DNA of 64,000 nucleotides from Micromonospora sp. KC723 (GTDB lineage Bacteria > Actinomycetota > Actinomycetes > Mycobacteriales > Micromonosporaceae). The notes beneath the pieces were generated by a model. The model searched no databases, was not told the origin of the DNA, and was given only the letters and a program-made list of their open reading frames with translations. The stretch covers positions 1-64,000 of the forward strand of contig NZ_SMKD01000002.1 of NCBI RefSeq assembly GCF_004348595.1. The letters run 5' to 3'. Position 1 is the stretch's first letter. Each line of letters starts with the position of its first letter. Positions 43,917 through 51,999 of this stretch are shown here, one piece after another. The position numbers and the translations under genes are program-made.

Positions 43917-44399
43917 ATGTCTGAATTGTCGGTGGCGGGCGTGCTGCTGTCCGACCTCGTGATCGAAGTGTTCCGCGCGAACAGCTTCCTGTTGGCCGAA
44001 GGCGACGAGCTCACCCGGCCGTTCGGCCTCACCAGCGCGCGCTGGCAGATCCTCGGCGTGGTCGAGCACGCCCCTGCGCCAGTAGCGAACGTGGCGCGAA
44101 TCATGGGCCTGTCCAGACAGAGCGTGCAGCAGACCGCCGACGCCCTCGAACGCGACGGCTTGATCACCTACCAGGACAACCCGCACCACCGCCGGGCCAA
44201 ACTCATGGTGATCACACCGCGGGCCCAGCGGGCGATGCAGCGGATCCGCGAGGTCCAAGCCAGGTGGGCCAACACGCTCGCCGAGCGGTACAACGAGGCC
44301 GAACTTTCCACGACGTTGGCCGTCCTGCGCCGTCTTAACGACCCCGGCGGTGCCCGGGACCCACAACACCACACCGAGACGGTGGAGGCGCCCACGTGA
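43917..44399 (+). CDS. MarR-family transcriptional regulator
   Basis: A 160-residue winged-helix protein. SARWQILGVVEHAPAPVANVARIMGLSRQSVQQTADALERDGLITYQDNPHHRRAKLMVITPRAQRAM is a complete MarR DNA-binding domain with wing. It is the first gene of a three-gene operon with a VOC and a Ddn-type protein (overlapping starts), a usual layout for drug or redox response. No ribosome binding site is free upstream because the palindrome touches the ATG; a leaderless message is likely. Confidence 0.9.
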   Translation: MSELSVAGVLLSDLVIEVFRANSFLLAEGDELTRPFGLTSARWQILGVVEHAPAPVANVARIMGLSRQSVQQTADALERDGLITYQDNPHHRRAKLMVITPRAQRAMQRIREVQARWANTLAERYNEAELSTTLAVLRRLNDPGGARDPQHHTETVEAPT

Positions 44400-45154
44400 C
44401 CGAGACCATGATCCCGATACTGCCGGCCAAATCCATCAACGACACACTCGACTTCTACCGCGCGCTAGGGTTCGAGGTGACCTACCAACAGCAGCGCCCG
44501 AACACCTACGCCTCGGTCCGGCGAGGAGGCATCGAGTTGCACTTCTTCGTGCTGAAGGACCTGCAGCCGGCGAACAACTGGGGCACCTGCTACGTGACCA
44601 CCACCGACGCCGACGGGCTCTACGACGCGTTCACCGCCGGCATCAGAGGCTTACTCGGCAAGGTCCCCTCACGCGGCGTCCCACGCATCAACCCGCTTAA
44701 GGACATGCCGTTCTACGGCGTCCGACAATTCATCGTCGTCGACCCCGCCGGCAACTACATCCGTATCGGGCAGCCCATCACCGAGCAGTCTGCCGACGCG
44801 TCACCACGCAGCCGCCTCGAGCGCGCCCTCGAGACGGGCAGCCGACTAGCCGACGCCAAGGGAGACTTTTCCACAGCCGCCAAGGTGCTCGACGGGGCGC
44901 TGGCCGCCGATACCGGTGCCGAGCCGGCGCTGCGCTTCCGCGCGCTAGTCCTGCGCGCGGACATCGCGCTCCGGCTCGACGACCCGACGAGCGCGCAGCG
45001 TTTCCTCGCCGACGCGGCGGGGCTGCCGCTGACCACAGCGGACAAGATTCGCCTCAGCGACGACCTGCGAAGGATCGCCGAGCTCCGAACGACGCTGGCT
45101 GGTCGGGTCCCGCCGACCGCGTCCGGGAACGCGGCGAAAGAGGGCGCGCAATGA
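44396..45154 (+). CDS. VOC-domain protein with helical C-terminal extension
   Basis: A 252-residue protein. The first half is a glyoxalase/bleomycin-resistance-like domain: MIPILPAKSINDTLDFYRALGFEVTYQ, then GIELHFFVLKDLQPANNWGTCYVTT and FIVVDPAGNYIRIG. The second half (from about residue 135) is helical: LERALETGSRLADAKGDFSTAAKVLDGALAAD and later pairs of helices, looking like TPR-type repeats. The bleomycin-binding type binds and shields drugs. GTG in an overlap with the MarR stop; GTG/ATG overlap with the next gene. Confidence 0.8.
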   Translation: MTETMIPILPAKSINDTLDFYRALGFEVTYQQQRPNTYASVRRGGIELHFFVLKDLQPANNWGTCYVTTTDADGLYDAFTAGIRGLLGKVPSRGVPRINPLKDMPFYGVRQFIVVDPAGNYIRIGQPITEQSADASPRSRLERALETGSRLADAKGDFSTAAKVLDGALAADTGAEPALRFRALVLRADIALRLDDPTSAQRFLADAAGLPLTTADKIRLSDDLRRIAELRTTLAGRVPPTASGNAAKEGAQ

Positions 45155-45612
45155 GCGCCGACGAGGAGATCCTGGACAGCCCGACCGGATGGGTGGCCGA
45201 GCACATCCGCCGCTACGTCGACACCGACGGCCGCCAAGGACACCACCGTTGGGGAGTGACGACGTTACTGCTCACCACGAGGGGCCGCAGGTCTGGCAAC
45301 CTCCGCCGCACCGCCCTGATCTACGGTCTGGACGACAATCGATATATCGTTGTCGGCTCAAACGGCGGCAGCTCGCACCATCCCTCGTGGTACCTGAACC
45401 TCCTCGCGAACCCCGAAGTTCGGGTGCAAGTCGCCGCGGGACACCTCATCGCCACAGCCCGCACCGCAACCGGCGATGAGCGGGAAAGACTGTGGCGGAT
45501 GATGACCGACCTGTGGCCCGACTACGACAGATACCTCAGGAAAGCCGATCGCCAGATCCCGGTCGTGATCCTCCAGCCCCACACCGACACCGGCCAACCG
45601 CCGCGCCGATAG
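45151..45612 (+). CDS. Ddn-type F420-dependent nitroreductase family protein
   Basis: A 153-residue protein of the deazaflavin-dependent nitroreductase family. LLTTRGRRSGNLRRTALIYG and YIVVGSNGGSSHHPSWYLNLLANPEVRVQV are the hallmark F420-binding segments. These enzymes reduce quinones or nitro compounds using F420H2 at the membrane. ATGA overlap with the VOC gene. It is the last gene of the MarR operon and supports an actinobacterial origin. Confidence 0.92.
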   Translation: MSADEEILDSPTGWVAEHIRRYVDTDGRQGHHRWGVTTLLLTTRGRRSGNLRRTALIYGLDDNRYIVVGSNGGSSHHPSWYLNLLANPEVRVQVAAGHLIATARTATGDERERLWRMMTDLWPDYDRYLRKADRQIPVVILQPHTDTGQPPRR

Positions 45613-45914
45613 GCCAGTACTCCGACGGGCTGGCGGACAGATGGGATGATGGATCGCACCTCCATCCTCGCTTCGAGGGCATCCTCTTTCCGCCAACGGC
45701 TCGATCTCAACCAAGATCACGTGCGTCGATCCGCCACAGACCGCTCGCTACGCGGCGTCACCGCAGCCGGATCGAGCCGGCACTCGGTCGTGGCGAGAAC
45801 AATGCGCCCCCTGGCGCGACCGGAGGAACGTCCGTTGCGGACAGGGTCGACGGAGATCGGCTCAGTTTGGTGGTGCCGGTACCACCCAAAGTTCGGGTGG
45901 TAGCTGGGGCTGCC
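45613..45914. other. Region without a supported gene
   Basis: No frame here resembles a protein family. It lies between the Ddn gene and the IS701 remnant and may be decayed flank of that element. Confidence 0.3.
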
Positions 45915-46225
45915 GGAGCCGTCGGGGTCGCGAGAAAGACGGTCTCGTCGGCCACCAGCACTGCACCCTCGTCGCGTAGATGCGCCAGGACGTACTCGCG
46001 CACGACATCACGCACGGCGTCGGCATCCCATCGAGCCTGGCCGAGCAGGTGCCGCATGCCGTCCGGGGGACTCTCCGGCCCCACTCGGCGATGCTCCAGC
46101 AGCCTTACCTGGCAGGTCCGACAGCAGCCCCAGCATCAGACCCGTAGCCGACGCCGGGGTTCGACCCGGGCGAACCGGTCGACTATTCGGCTCATCAGGC
46201 CCTCGAACGCTTCGTGTCCAGCGAG
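45915..46225 (-). pseudogene. IS701-family transposase remnant
   Basis: On the minus strand GHEAFEGLMSRIVDRFARVEPRRRLRV is followed, after frameshifts, by GLMLGLLSDLPGK and SPPDGMRHLLGQARWDADAVRDVVREYVLAHLRDEGAVLVADETVFL. The order WDADAVRD..REYV..HL.D.GAVLV.DET is the N-terminal half of IS701 transposases. The rest of the enzyme is gone. Confidence 0.7.
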
Positions 46226-46335
46226 CAGGGTCTACGTAGTGACCTGCGGCCACCACAAGATCGTTAGTCTTCACACATCGATGATCAGCGGTGGCCGCAG
46301 CCTTTCCGCAGCCGACCCACGAGCGAGATCAAGGC

Positions 46336-46830
46336 CTACGGCTGGAGGTCGCGCTGGTACCAAGTGCCTGACTTGCCGCCGAGATCCGCCGGGGTGGCAG
46401 GGCCAACCGGGACGAACCCGGCCTTGGCCAAGACTTTTTGAGACGCGGCGTTGTCGTGGGAGGTGGTCGCCCGCAGCGTGCGCAGGCCGTTGCTCGCTGC
46501 CGCAATCCGGCACAGCTCCCGGACGGTCGCGGTCGCCACGCCGCGGCCGGCGACCTGCTCCGCAACCCGGTAGCCGAGTTTGGCAGTGCCGTCCTCCAAG
46601 TCGTACAAGTTGAACCTGCCTAGTACCGAGCCGTCCTCGGCGACGAGCACGTAGAAGGCGCAGATGCCAGCCTTCTGCTCGGCCAGCAAGGCGTTGTACC
46701 GGTCGGCGAACTGGTCGAAGAAGTCGTCGCCGCGGTCGGAGATCGAGGCAGCGAAGTAGGTGCGGTTCGCCAGCTCGAAGGCCAGGACCGCCGGGGCGTG
46801 GCCGGCATGCAGCCGCTTCAGCTCGGGCAT
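46336..46830 (-). CDS. GNAT-family N-acetyltransferase, RimJ-like
   Basis: A 164-residue acetyltransferase. FELANRTYFAASISDRGDDFF lies near the start, LGYRVAEQVAGRGVATATVRELCR holds the acetyl-CoA loop (Q/R-x-x-G-x-G/A), and NGLRTLRATTSHDNAASQKVLAKAGFVPVG is the conserved last part. Likely acetylates an amine or protein N-terminus. It is not clearly linked to neighbours. Confidence 0.88.
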   Translation of the reverse strand: MPELKRLHAGHAPAVLAFELANRTYFAASISDRGDDFFDQFADRYNALLAEQKAGICAFYVLVAEDGSVLGRFNLYDLEDGTAKLGYRVAEQVAGRGVATATVRELCRIAAASNGLRTLRATTSHDNAASQKVLAKAGFVPVGPATPADLGGKSGTWYQRDLQP

Positions 46831-46944
46831 TGCGCGACTCTACCCAGATCGCGCGCTGAGGCCACCTGAGTTTCCGCCAGTGGCAGACAGCCCCGTGGCC
46901 GGGTTCGGCTGGCCTGGACCTGGTCCGACCCGTGCGGGGGGGGT

Positions 46945-47010
46945 GGCTATGTGAGTCCGCCGTCGGCACGGATGTTCTGACCGGTGATCCATCCTCTGTC
47001 GGGGTGTGCG
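46945..47010 (-). pseudogene. SDR C-terminal fragment
   Basis: LLAHPDRGWITGQNIRADGGLT followed by a stop, on the minus strand, is the typical end of a short-chain dehydrogenase (GWITGQxIRADGG). The rest of the gene is missing: the sequence joins at once to a headless WYL regulator on the other strand. Confidence 0.6.
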
Positions 47011-47018
47011 AGTAGCGC

Positions 47019-47441
47019 GTGGATGCCCGTGCCGACCGGCTCGGAGTCACCGCCCGCACTGTCCGTGCCGACATCGACCGGCTACGTCAACTCGACTACG
47101 ACATCGATGCCACATCGGGCGTCGCCGGCAGCTACCGGCTATGCACGGGAACCAGCATGCCGCCGCTGCTGCTCGATGACAACGAAGCCCTCGCCGTGGC
47201 GATCGGGCTGCGCACCGCCGCCGCATCCGCCGTGGCGGGCATCGGCGAACACGCCATTGCCGCAGCCACCAAGCTAGAACGACTGCTGCCCGCACGCCTA
47301 CGCCACCGGCTCGCCACCCTCGGCGCCGTCACGGAAACCGCACCCAACCCCCAAGACCCCGTCTCCGCAAACTGCCTCACCATCATCGCCACGGCCTGCC
47401 GAACCACCGAGCAGTTACGCTTCGATTACCATGACCGCCAT
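47019..47441 (+). pseudogene. Truncated YafY-type WYL regulator
   Basis: The frame enters at ADRLGVTARTVRADIDRLRQLDYDI, so the first helices are missing. It continues through GSYRLCTGTSMPPLLLDDNEALAVAIGLRTAA and LERLLPARLRHRLATLGAV, and stops matching at LRFDYHDRH, just before the WYL core. Both ends are lost. A divergent SDR/WYL pair seems to have been deleted through its promoter. Confidence 0.65.
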
Positions 47442-47454
47442 CACGCCGTCAGCC

Positions 47455-47560
47455 GCCCGCGGCGTTGCCGCCGCAGCCATGATCGACTACCTCGTCCACC
47501 ACGCCGAGTTCACTGCCCTCAAGGTCGCTGGCGTAGATCGCCTTCGCCCAGCCACGTGAT
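47455..47560 (+). pseudogene. IstB (IS21 helper ATPase) C-terminal fragment
   Basis: GVAAAAMIDYLVHHAEFTALK followed by frame-shifted RLRD-like sequence matches the end of IstB proteins (VAAAMIDRLVHHAE..LKGDSYRL). It interrupts the WYL remnant. Confidence 0.55.
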
Positions 47561-47619
47561 CGCACACGCCTTCATCGAGGCACCAGCACCCTGCTGCAAG
47601 AAACCCGGTGCCCGCGGGG

Positions 47620-47985
47620 ACCATGGCGGTACTCCCGCTACCGTCTGCTGCTGTTCCTCACCGACGACGGCGTCCGACAGGCCACCATCGATCTCGATTG
47701 CGATACCGCCACAAGCCACACGATCCAACGACTCAACCACCGCTTCGACGCCGTCGCCGCGGTGCGCATCGACGGGATCGTCACCCAACAGCAGACCTTC
47801 GAACTGATCCTCTTCAACGGGAACCCACTCCATCAGAGTCAGCGAACCCGACAACGAGACGCTCCAGCCCGACGAGAACTCCACCAAAATCGCTGAGCTA
47901 TCGCTCGGCGCCGCCGGGCTCAGCCGCATCCTGCACGTCCCTCGAAGGCGTCGCCGCCGAAGGCAAGGAATGGGTCCAACACCGA
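47620..47985 (+). pseudogene. Decayed gene of an unrecognised conserved-looking family
   Basis: Joining frames gives RYSRYRLLLFLTDDGVRQATIDLDCDT, then HRFDAVAAVRIDGIVTQQQTFELILFNGNPLH, a shift to IRVSEPDNETLQPDENSTKIAELSLGAAGLSRILHV, and another shift to LEGVAAEGKEWVQHRRRQ. It reads as a small soluble alpha/beta protein with an Asp/Glu-rich loop. I do not know the family. At least two frameshifts. Confidence 0.45.
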
Positions 47986-48542
47986 CGCCGTCAGAACCCT
48001 GGGCGGGGCATCAACCCGATCGGTGAAGACGCCCGTCCGGGCGCGGTTTCGTTGTCATCCTGCCGCCAGAGCGTCAGGCTGTTGCCGTGCTCGGTGACGA
48101 GCTGGCGTAGCTGCTTGTCGGCTGCCCGGATCTTGGTGTCGTGTCGGCTGCGAGGGTGAACGGGTGGCGCAATCGATGCATCGCCACCTCGCCGCAGTCG
48201 GATGCACGGGGCGCGGGCTTCTCGTCTTCCACGGTGCACGGAGCAAGAAACTGTGCCATGGGACCGTAGGCCGCGGCAGGGGCCAGGCTCCGGAAAGGCG
48301 GAGCGCCGGCAACCGGGTACCGGCTGGGGCTGAACCTGGCGACGACCGTTGCCGGGTGGGTGTGGGGTGTACGCGCTGACGTGGTGATCGCGGTCATATT
48401 ATGCCTTCCTGGAACGGCACGTCGCAGAGAAGGCACGGGCCACAGGCCACGAGACATCACAAAACGAACCTGAACAGATGATGGTAGATGCGCCGAACGG
48501 CGGCCTGCTGAACCAGTCAGGCCGCCTGCGGCAGTGCGTGGA
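47986..48542. other. Region without an intact gene
   Basis: On the minus strand near 48060-48150, HDTKIRAADKQLRQLVTEHGNSLTLWRQDDNE looks like a coiled coil from a recombinase or transposase accessory, but no longer frame extends it. The remaining sequence shows no family. Confidence 0.3.
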
Positions 48543-48746
48543 TTACAGCGAGCGGATATCCGACGCCTGCGGGCCCTTCGGGCCCTGAGTGATGTCGAAC
48601 TCCACCCGCTGGTTCTCCTCAAGACTGCGGAAGCCACTCGCCGAGATTGCGGAGAAATGGGCGAAAACGTCGGCGCCGCCGCCGTCCTGGCTGATGAAGC
48701 CGAAGCCCTTGTCGCCGTTGAACCACTTCACGGTACCTGTAGCCAT
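48543..48746 (-). CDS. cspA: Cold-shock protein
   Basis: A 67-residue cold-shock domain protein. [32 protein letters not shown] contains both RNA-binding motifs (KGFGFI and VFAHF), followed by [22 protein letters not shown]. It binds single-stranded nucleic acid and melts RNA structure. AGGGAG precedes the ATG at 48746. A hairpin-forming element 100-130 bases upstream may lie in its leader. Confidence 0.95.
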   Translation of the reverse strand: MATGTVKWFNGDKGFGFISQDGGGADVFAHFSAISASGFRSLEENQRVEFDITQGPKGPQASDIRSL

Positions 48747-48845
48747 GTCTACTCCCTCGCAGGCTGTTGGAGCCCGCACTGTGCGGACTCACGTGCCGCC
48801 GCGTTGATCACCCGCGCCGGAAGCGACACGAAAACGAAAAAAGCA

Positions 48846-48874
48846 CCTGCATGGGCTTTGGTTAACCCATCAGG
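48846..48874 (-). promoter_or_regulatory. Stem-loop in the csp leader region
   Basis: Read on the csp strand, CCTGATGGGT and GCCCATGCAGG can pair (CCTG/CAGG and ATGGG/CCCAT with a small bulge) around a loop of about eight bases. It lies about 100 bases before the cold-shock start codon, where csp messages carry structured leaders. Confidence 0.4.
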
Positions 48875-48964
48875 CGCCGAAACGTCTACGGAAATCAAAA
48901 CTGCAACTGGGCAACCATAGCACAGACCCCGGCGCTCGCCGCAGCTGCATACGTGCGGCCTCCG

Positions 48965-49189
48965 TCATAGCACTGCACCACGAGGCGCAACTTCGATCGC
49001 TGCGACGCCTCGGCCGTAGAGCACGACAAGCCGGTCACCATGTTTGGTGCGCAGCGCTGCCGAGTCCCGCGCCAGCGTCGAGATCACGTGTTCCACAAGC
49101 TCGTCCTCATCGGAGACGTCCGGTTTGTCGTACGTGACGTCCATGCGGTCGCCGCCGACGAGCCGGACGCGTAGCACCGTAGTTGCCAT
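48965..49189 (-). CDS. Small hypothetical protein
   Basis: A 74-residue protein: an N-terminal strand TTVLRVRLVGGDRMDVTY, an acidic helix DEDELVEHVISTLARDSAALRTKHGDRLVVLY and a last strand RGVAAIEVAPRGAVL, a compact alpha/beta pattern. The family is unknown to me. Its ribosome binding site is weak. It is transcribed toward the cold-shock gene. Confidence 0.5.
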   Translation of the reverse strand: MATTVLRVRLVGGDRMDVTYDKPDVSDEDELVEHVISTLARDSAALRTKHGDRLVVLYGRGVAAIEVAPRGAVL

Positions 49190-49812
49190 GTCATAGAAGC
49201 TAGTCGAGTGGGGATGCCGGGGACAGTGGCGCCGTCACGGGCTCCTCCACTCGAGCCGGGCAGCCAGCTCAACCCAACGTGCAACCGCTGTTGCAGGTCC
49301 CAGACAGGCGAGGCTGACGATGGGCCACACTTGGGCGAATGAGGCAGTGGACACGAAACGAGGTCGTGTCGGTCCTCACCGAGGGAACCACATTGATCGC
49401 TGGAACCAGCCCGCCGAGCTGGCAGCGGCAGCGCTGCGGGGGGTGCGCGTAGAGTGGGTGGTGAACGTCAACGTCGTTGGCGGGCCAGCACCTACCGGGC
49501 TTTCTGCCAGCGCGGTCTCGGCAGTGCCCACAGGACAGCTTCGAGGTTTGAGAGACGGGCGTTGGCAGACCATCCGACCGCCACCGACAGTTCAGCATGC
49601 TGATGGACGATGCCGCATTCGTTCAAGGCGAAGACCAGCTACGCGTCGGTGTCCCGTCGGCGATCATGCCGAAGTCGTCAGCCACCACATTGCCACAAAG
49701 TATCAGCAATTCCCGCCCAGCGCGGTAGGACGAGGCCGTTGCGGCATGGCTGCCGCAGGCGGGCGGCCACTGACTGGCCTGATCGAGTAAGACCGAACCA
49801 CAGGAGAAGTAC
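49190..49812. other. Region without a supported gene
   Basis: Several short overlapping frames exist, none with a family resemblance or ribosome binding site. It lies between a small hypothetical gene and the well-started ORF at 49813. Confidence 0.3.
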
Positions 49813-50106
49813 ATGACTTTCGTGTTAGCCCCGCCCGCGGTCTCTCCCTCACCATTACGCGAGCCCACCAAGACTCTTCGCGAAAAAGGGGCAGACAGTT
49901 TTCACGCCGCGCTCGCCGCAGTCCTGGCCAGCGGGCTCGAGAATGCTCTTGAAACGGGTGACCACCCGAGAGCCATCAGCTTCATCAACCGCGGCTTCGC
50001 AGAAGGAAGTCCGAAGTTGGGCTGCGACCTCCTCTGCCGGGCAATTGCGGTCGTCGGGACAGCCCGGACTTGGACCGTGCAGCTCGCGCCCCCACGATCA
50101 CCGTAG
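49813..50106 (+). CDS. Hypothetical protein, probably 3'-truncated
   Basis: A 97-residue frame with a very good ribosome binding site (AGGAG, six bases before ATG). The text LREKGADSFHAALAAVLASGLENALETGDHPRAISFINRGFAEGSPKLGCDLLCRAIAVVG is helical and protein-like. The last about 15 residues look random, and an IS5-type transposase remnant follows, so the original C-terminus may have been lost. Function unknown. Confidence 0.5.
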   Translation: MTFVLAPPAVSPSPLREPTKTLREKGADSFHAALAAVLASGLENALETGDHPRAISFINRGFAEGSPKLGCDLLCRAIAVVGTARTWTVQLAPPRSP

Positions 50107-50289
50107 GTGCTCGTCGATCACGAGCCAGATTTAGGCGCTCGAAGACCAGGTCGAAATCCTTGCGCCAGGTCGACCCGCGATCCTCAGACACCTCCAACGA
50201 CTCACGTCGATCCAGCCGAGCCGCTTGGAGCGGGGCGAGCCAGGCCGTCGACGTATTCCATGCCCAGGTAGCTGGATCGGCACGGCTGA

Positions 50290-50612
50290 TGGTCGAGTCC
50301 ACGCTCAGCGTCCACCCCATTCAACCCGACCGTGTCCGACCGAGCCGGCAACAAGGCCAGGAACCGGGCCCAGACGCCGTCACGCTGCCACCGGCGAAAC
50401 CATCGATACGAGGTTTGCCACCGCGGATACACCGACGGCACATCACGCCACGGTGAGCCAATCCGCACCCGCCACCGAATCCCGTCGATGAGTGCTCTCA
50501 ATGTCCATCTGCGCGGCCGATCACGACCCGATCCGGCCAGCGGCAACGACTCAAGGACCACCCACCGCCCATCGGTGAGGCCGTGTCGCCTCGCAGCCAC
50601 GACGCTCGGCAC
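50290..50612 (-). pseudogene. IS5-family transposase N-terminal part
   Basis: On the minus strand LTDGRWVVLESLPLAG is followed by RPRRWTLRALIDGIRWRVRIGSPWRDVPSVYPRWQTSYRWFRRWQRDGVWARFLALL, the conserved N-terminal domain of IS5-group transposases. A frameshift then leads to WTLSVDSTISRA, which holds the first catalytic Asp region. The remainder of the DDE domain is absent. Confidence 0.8.
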
Positions 50613-50667
50613 GAGGTCTCCGGTGTGAAGTTCCAGCTTGGCCGCTGAACCAACTACCGGAGACCTC
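50613..50667. repeat. 12-base inverted repeat next to the IS5 remnant
   Basis: GAGGTCTCCGGT (50613-50624) and ACCGGAGACCTC (50656-50667) are perfect inverted copies 31 bases apart, beginning at the transposase start codon. They could form a hairpin that blocks read-through into the element or be part of its end. Confidence 0.5.
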
Positions 50668-50709
50668 TTCAGTTACCGATCACCGCCACGCCGCAACATC
50701 AACGCTCTA

Positions 50710-51290
50710 CGAAACACGGCCGAGTGCGCTGCGGGGTGTGCGACGGACCGTTGTCCTCGCAGCGGCAGAACCGGACGGCCGCACGGTCAGGTGTACTCCT
50801 GCCTACACAAGCGGTACGCGCGGTGAAAGAGGAAGTGGCGCACGCGAGGGCGGAGGCACAGCGGCTGCGCGGGGAGTTGGAGGAGTGGCGCAAGCTGGGT
50901 CGCGGAAACTGCTCCAGGACGGTCATGGCCGGAAGAGGGCGAGGTCACCGCGATCGCCTACGCCCGCGCCGAGAAGGGCCTGCTGGCGGAGATCGCCGAG
51001 TACGAGCAACGCGCCGCCGACGCCGGGACCCCCGCCGTGCTCCGCGGGCGCATCGGGGACCAGGCCGTGGCAGCATGGCAGGAACTCGGTGACGACATTG
51101 CGGTCAAGCGGGAGATCATCCGGACCGTCGCCGACATCAAACTCCTGCGTGCCGGGTTCAAGGGCGAACGCCGCACCTTCGGCAGCCACCGTCTCGACTG
51201 GACCTGGAAGTTCGGGCCGCAGGACCAGTACTGGCTTGATGTGACTGAGCGCGACAGTTCGGCTAAGTTGAGCACGTTAGGTTGGCGATG
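50710..51290 (+). pseudogene. Serine recombinase C-terminal remnant
   Basis: Pieces in different frames include ALRCGVCDGPLSSQ-like zinc-ribbon text, VRAVKEEVAHARAEAQRLRGELEEWRKL (coiled coil), EGEVTAIAYARAEKGLLAEIAEYEQRAADAGTPAVL and VAAWQELGDDIAVKREIIRTVADIKLLRAG. This is the order of the zinc ribbon, coiled coil and final domain of large serine recombinases. The catalytic resolvase domain is missing and there are frameshifts. Confidence 0.65.
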
Positions 51291-51553
51291 CCACCGCCTG
51301 TTCGGAGGACCCTCGGCGCAGCCTCGACACCGGGCATGTTTGGCCGCCGAACCACTCTCTGCTTACCGAGGCGAAGAGCCGCAGGTTCCAACGCGCGTCA
51401 TCTGCGGCATGACAGTGAGGTCGTTCTTGGTGCCTGTGACCCGCTGCTGATATTCCTGGACTTACCGATGACCGCTGTGGAGGAAGGGGCCGACGGTGCT
51501 GTGCGCCGACAGCCGTGCGCGGAGTGCCTACCGGCCGTCGGCGTGCCTGTCGG
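51291..51553. other. Short region without a supported gene
   Basis: No frame resembles a gene between the recombinase remnant and the SoxR-like gene. Confidence 0.3.
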
Positions 51554-51946
51554 TCAGGGTGCCGCGTCCGTGGTGTCGAGTAGTACGCACTGATCGAATT
51601 TCATGCAGCCGCACTCAAGGCAGTCCGCTACTGCCTGCCGCAGGGCCTGGGTCTGTGCGATGTGTTGGTCGAGTTCGGGCAGCTTACGCGTGGCCATGTC
51701 CCGCCACTGGCGGGTAGCGGATGGTGTGGTGCCGCCGGCTAGCAGTTGCGTGATCTCGGAGAGGGAGAACCCGACCCGCTGTGCCATCTTGATCAGTGCG
51801 ACCCGGCGGACGGTGGTCGCGGGCCACACTCGGCGTCCGCCTTCGCGGTGCGCGCCGGGCAGCAGACCGCGCTCCTCCCAGTAGCGCAGTGCTGAAGCGC
51901 GCACGCCGGCTTTGTTCGCGATCTCACTAATGGGTAGAGATCGCAT
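51554..51946 (-). CDS. SoxR-like MerR-family redox regulator
   Basis: A 130-residue MerR-family protein. The winged helix is LPISEIANKAGVRASALRYWEERGLLPGAHREGGRRVW. A dimerisation helix follows, and the C-terminus CLECGCMKFDQC has the Cys spacing x2, x1, x5 that holds the [2Fe-2S] cluster in SoxR. It should sense redox-cycling compounds. An 18-base SoxR-box-like palindrome lies between it and the divergent MFS gene, its obvious target. Confidence 0.85.
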   Translation of the reverse strand: MRSLPISEIANKAGVRASALRYWEERGLLPGAHREGGRRVWPATTVRRVALIKMAQRVGFSLSEITQLLAGGTTPSATRQWRDMATRKLPELDQHIAQTQALRQAVADCLECGCMKFDQCVLLDTTDAAP

Positions 51947-51974
51947 GCCCGTCCCTTTTCCGGTCCGGCCTTGA

Positions 51975-51992
51975 CTTCAAGCGTGCTTGAAG
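51975..51992. promoter_or_regulatory. SoxR-box-like operator in the MFS promoter
   Basis: CTTCAAGCGTGCTTGAAG is a perfect eight-base inverted repeat with a two-base centre, the size and half-site style of SoxR boxes. It overlaps a TTGACT -35 element (51971-51976); with the 19-base spacing used by MerR-type promoters the -10 falls near 51996. Confidence 0.7.
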
Positions 51993-51999
51993 GACGACT

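Noticed and set aside
49320..49790. 156-residue plus-strand frame
   Set aside because: Arg/Gly-rich, no motif, no ribosome binding site; overlaps three other open frames.
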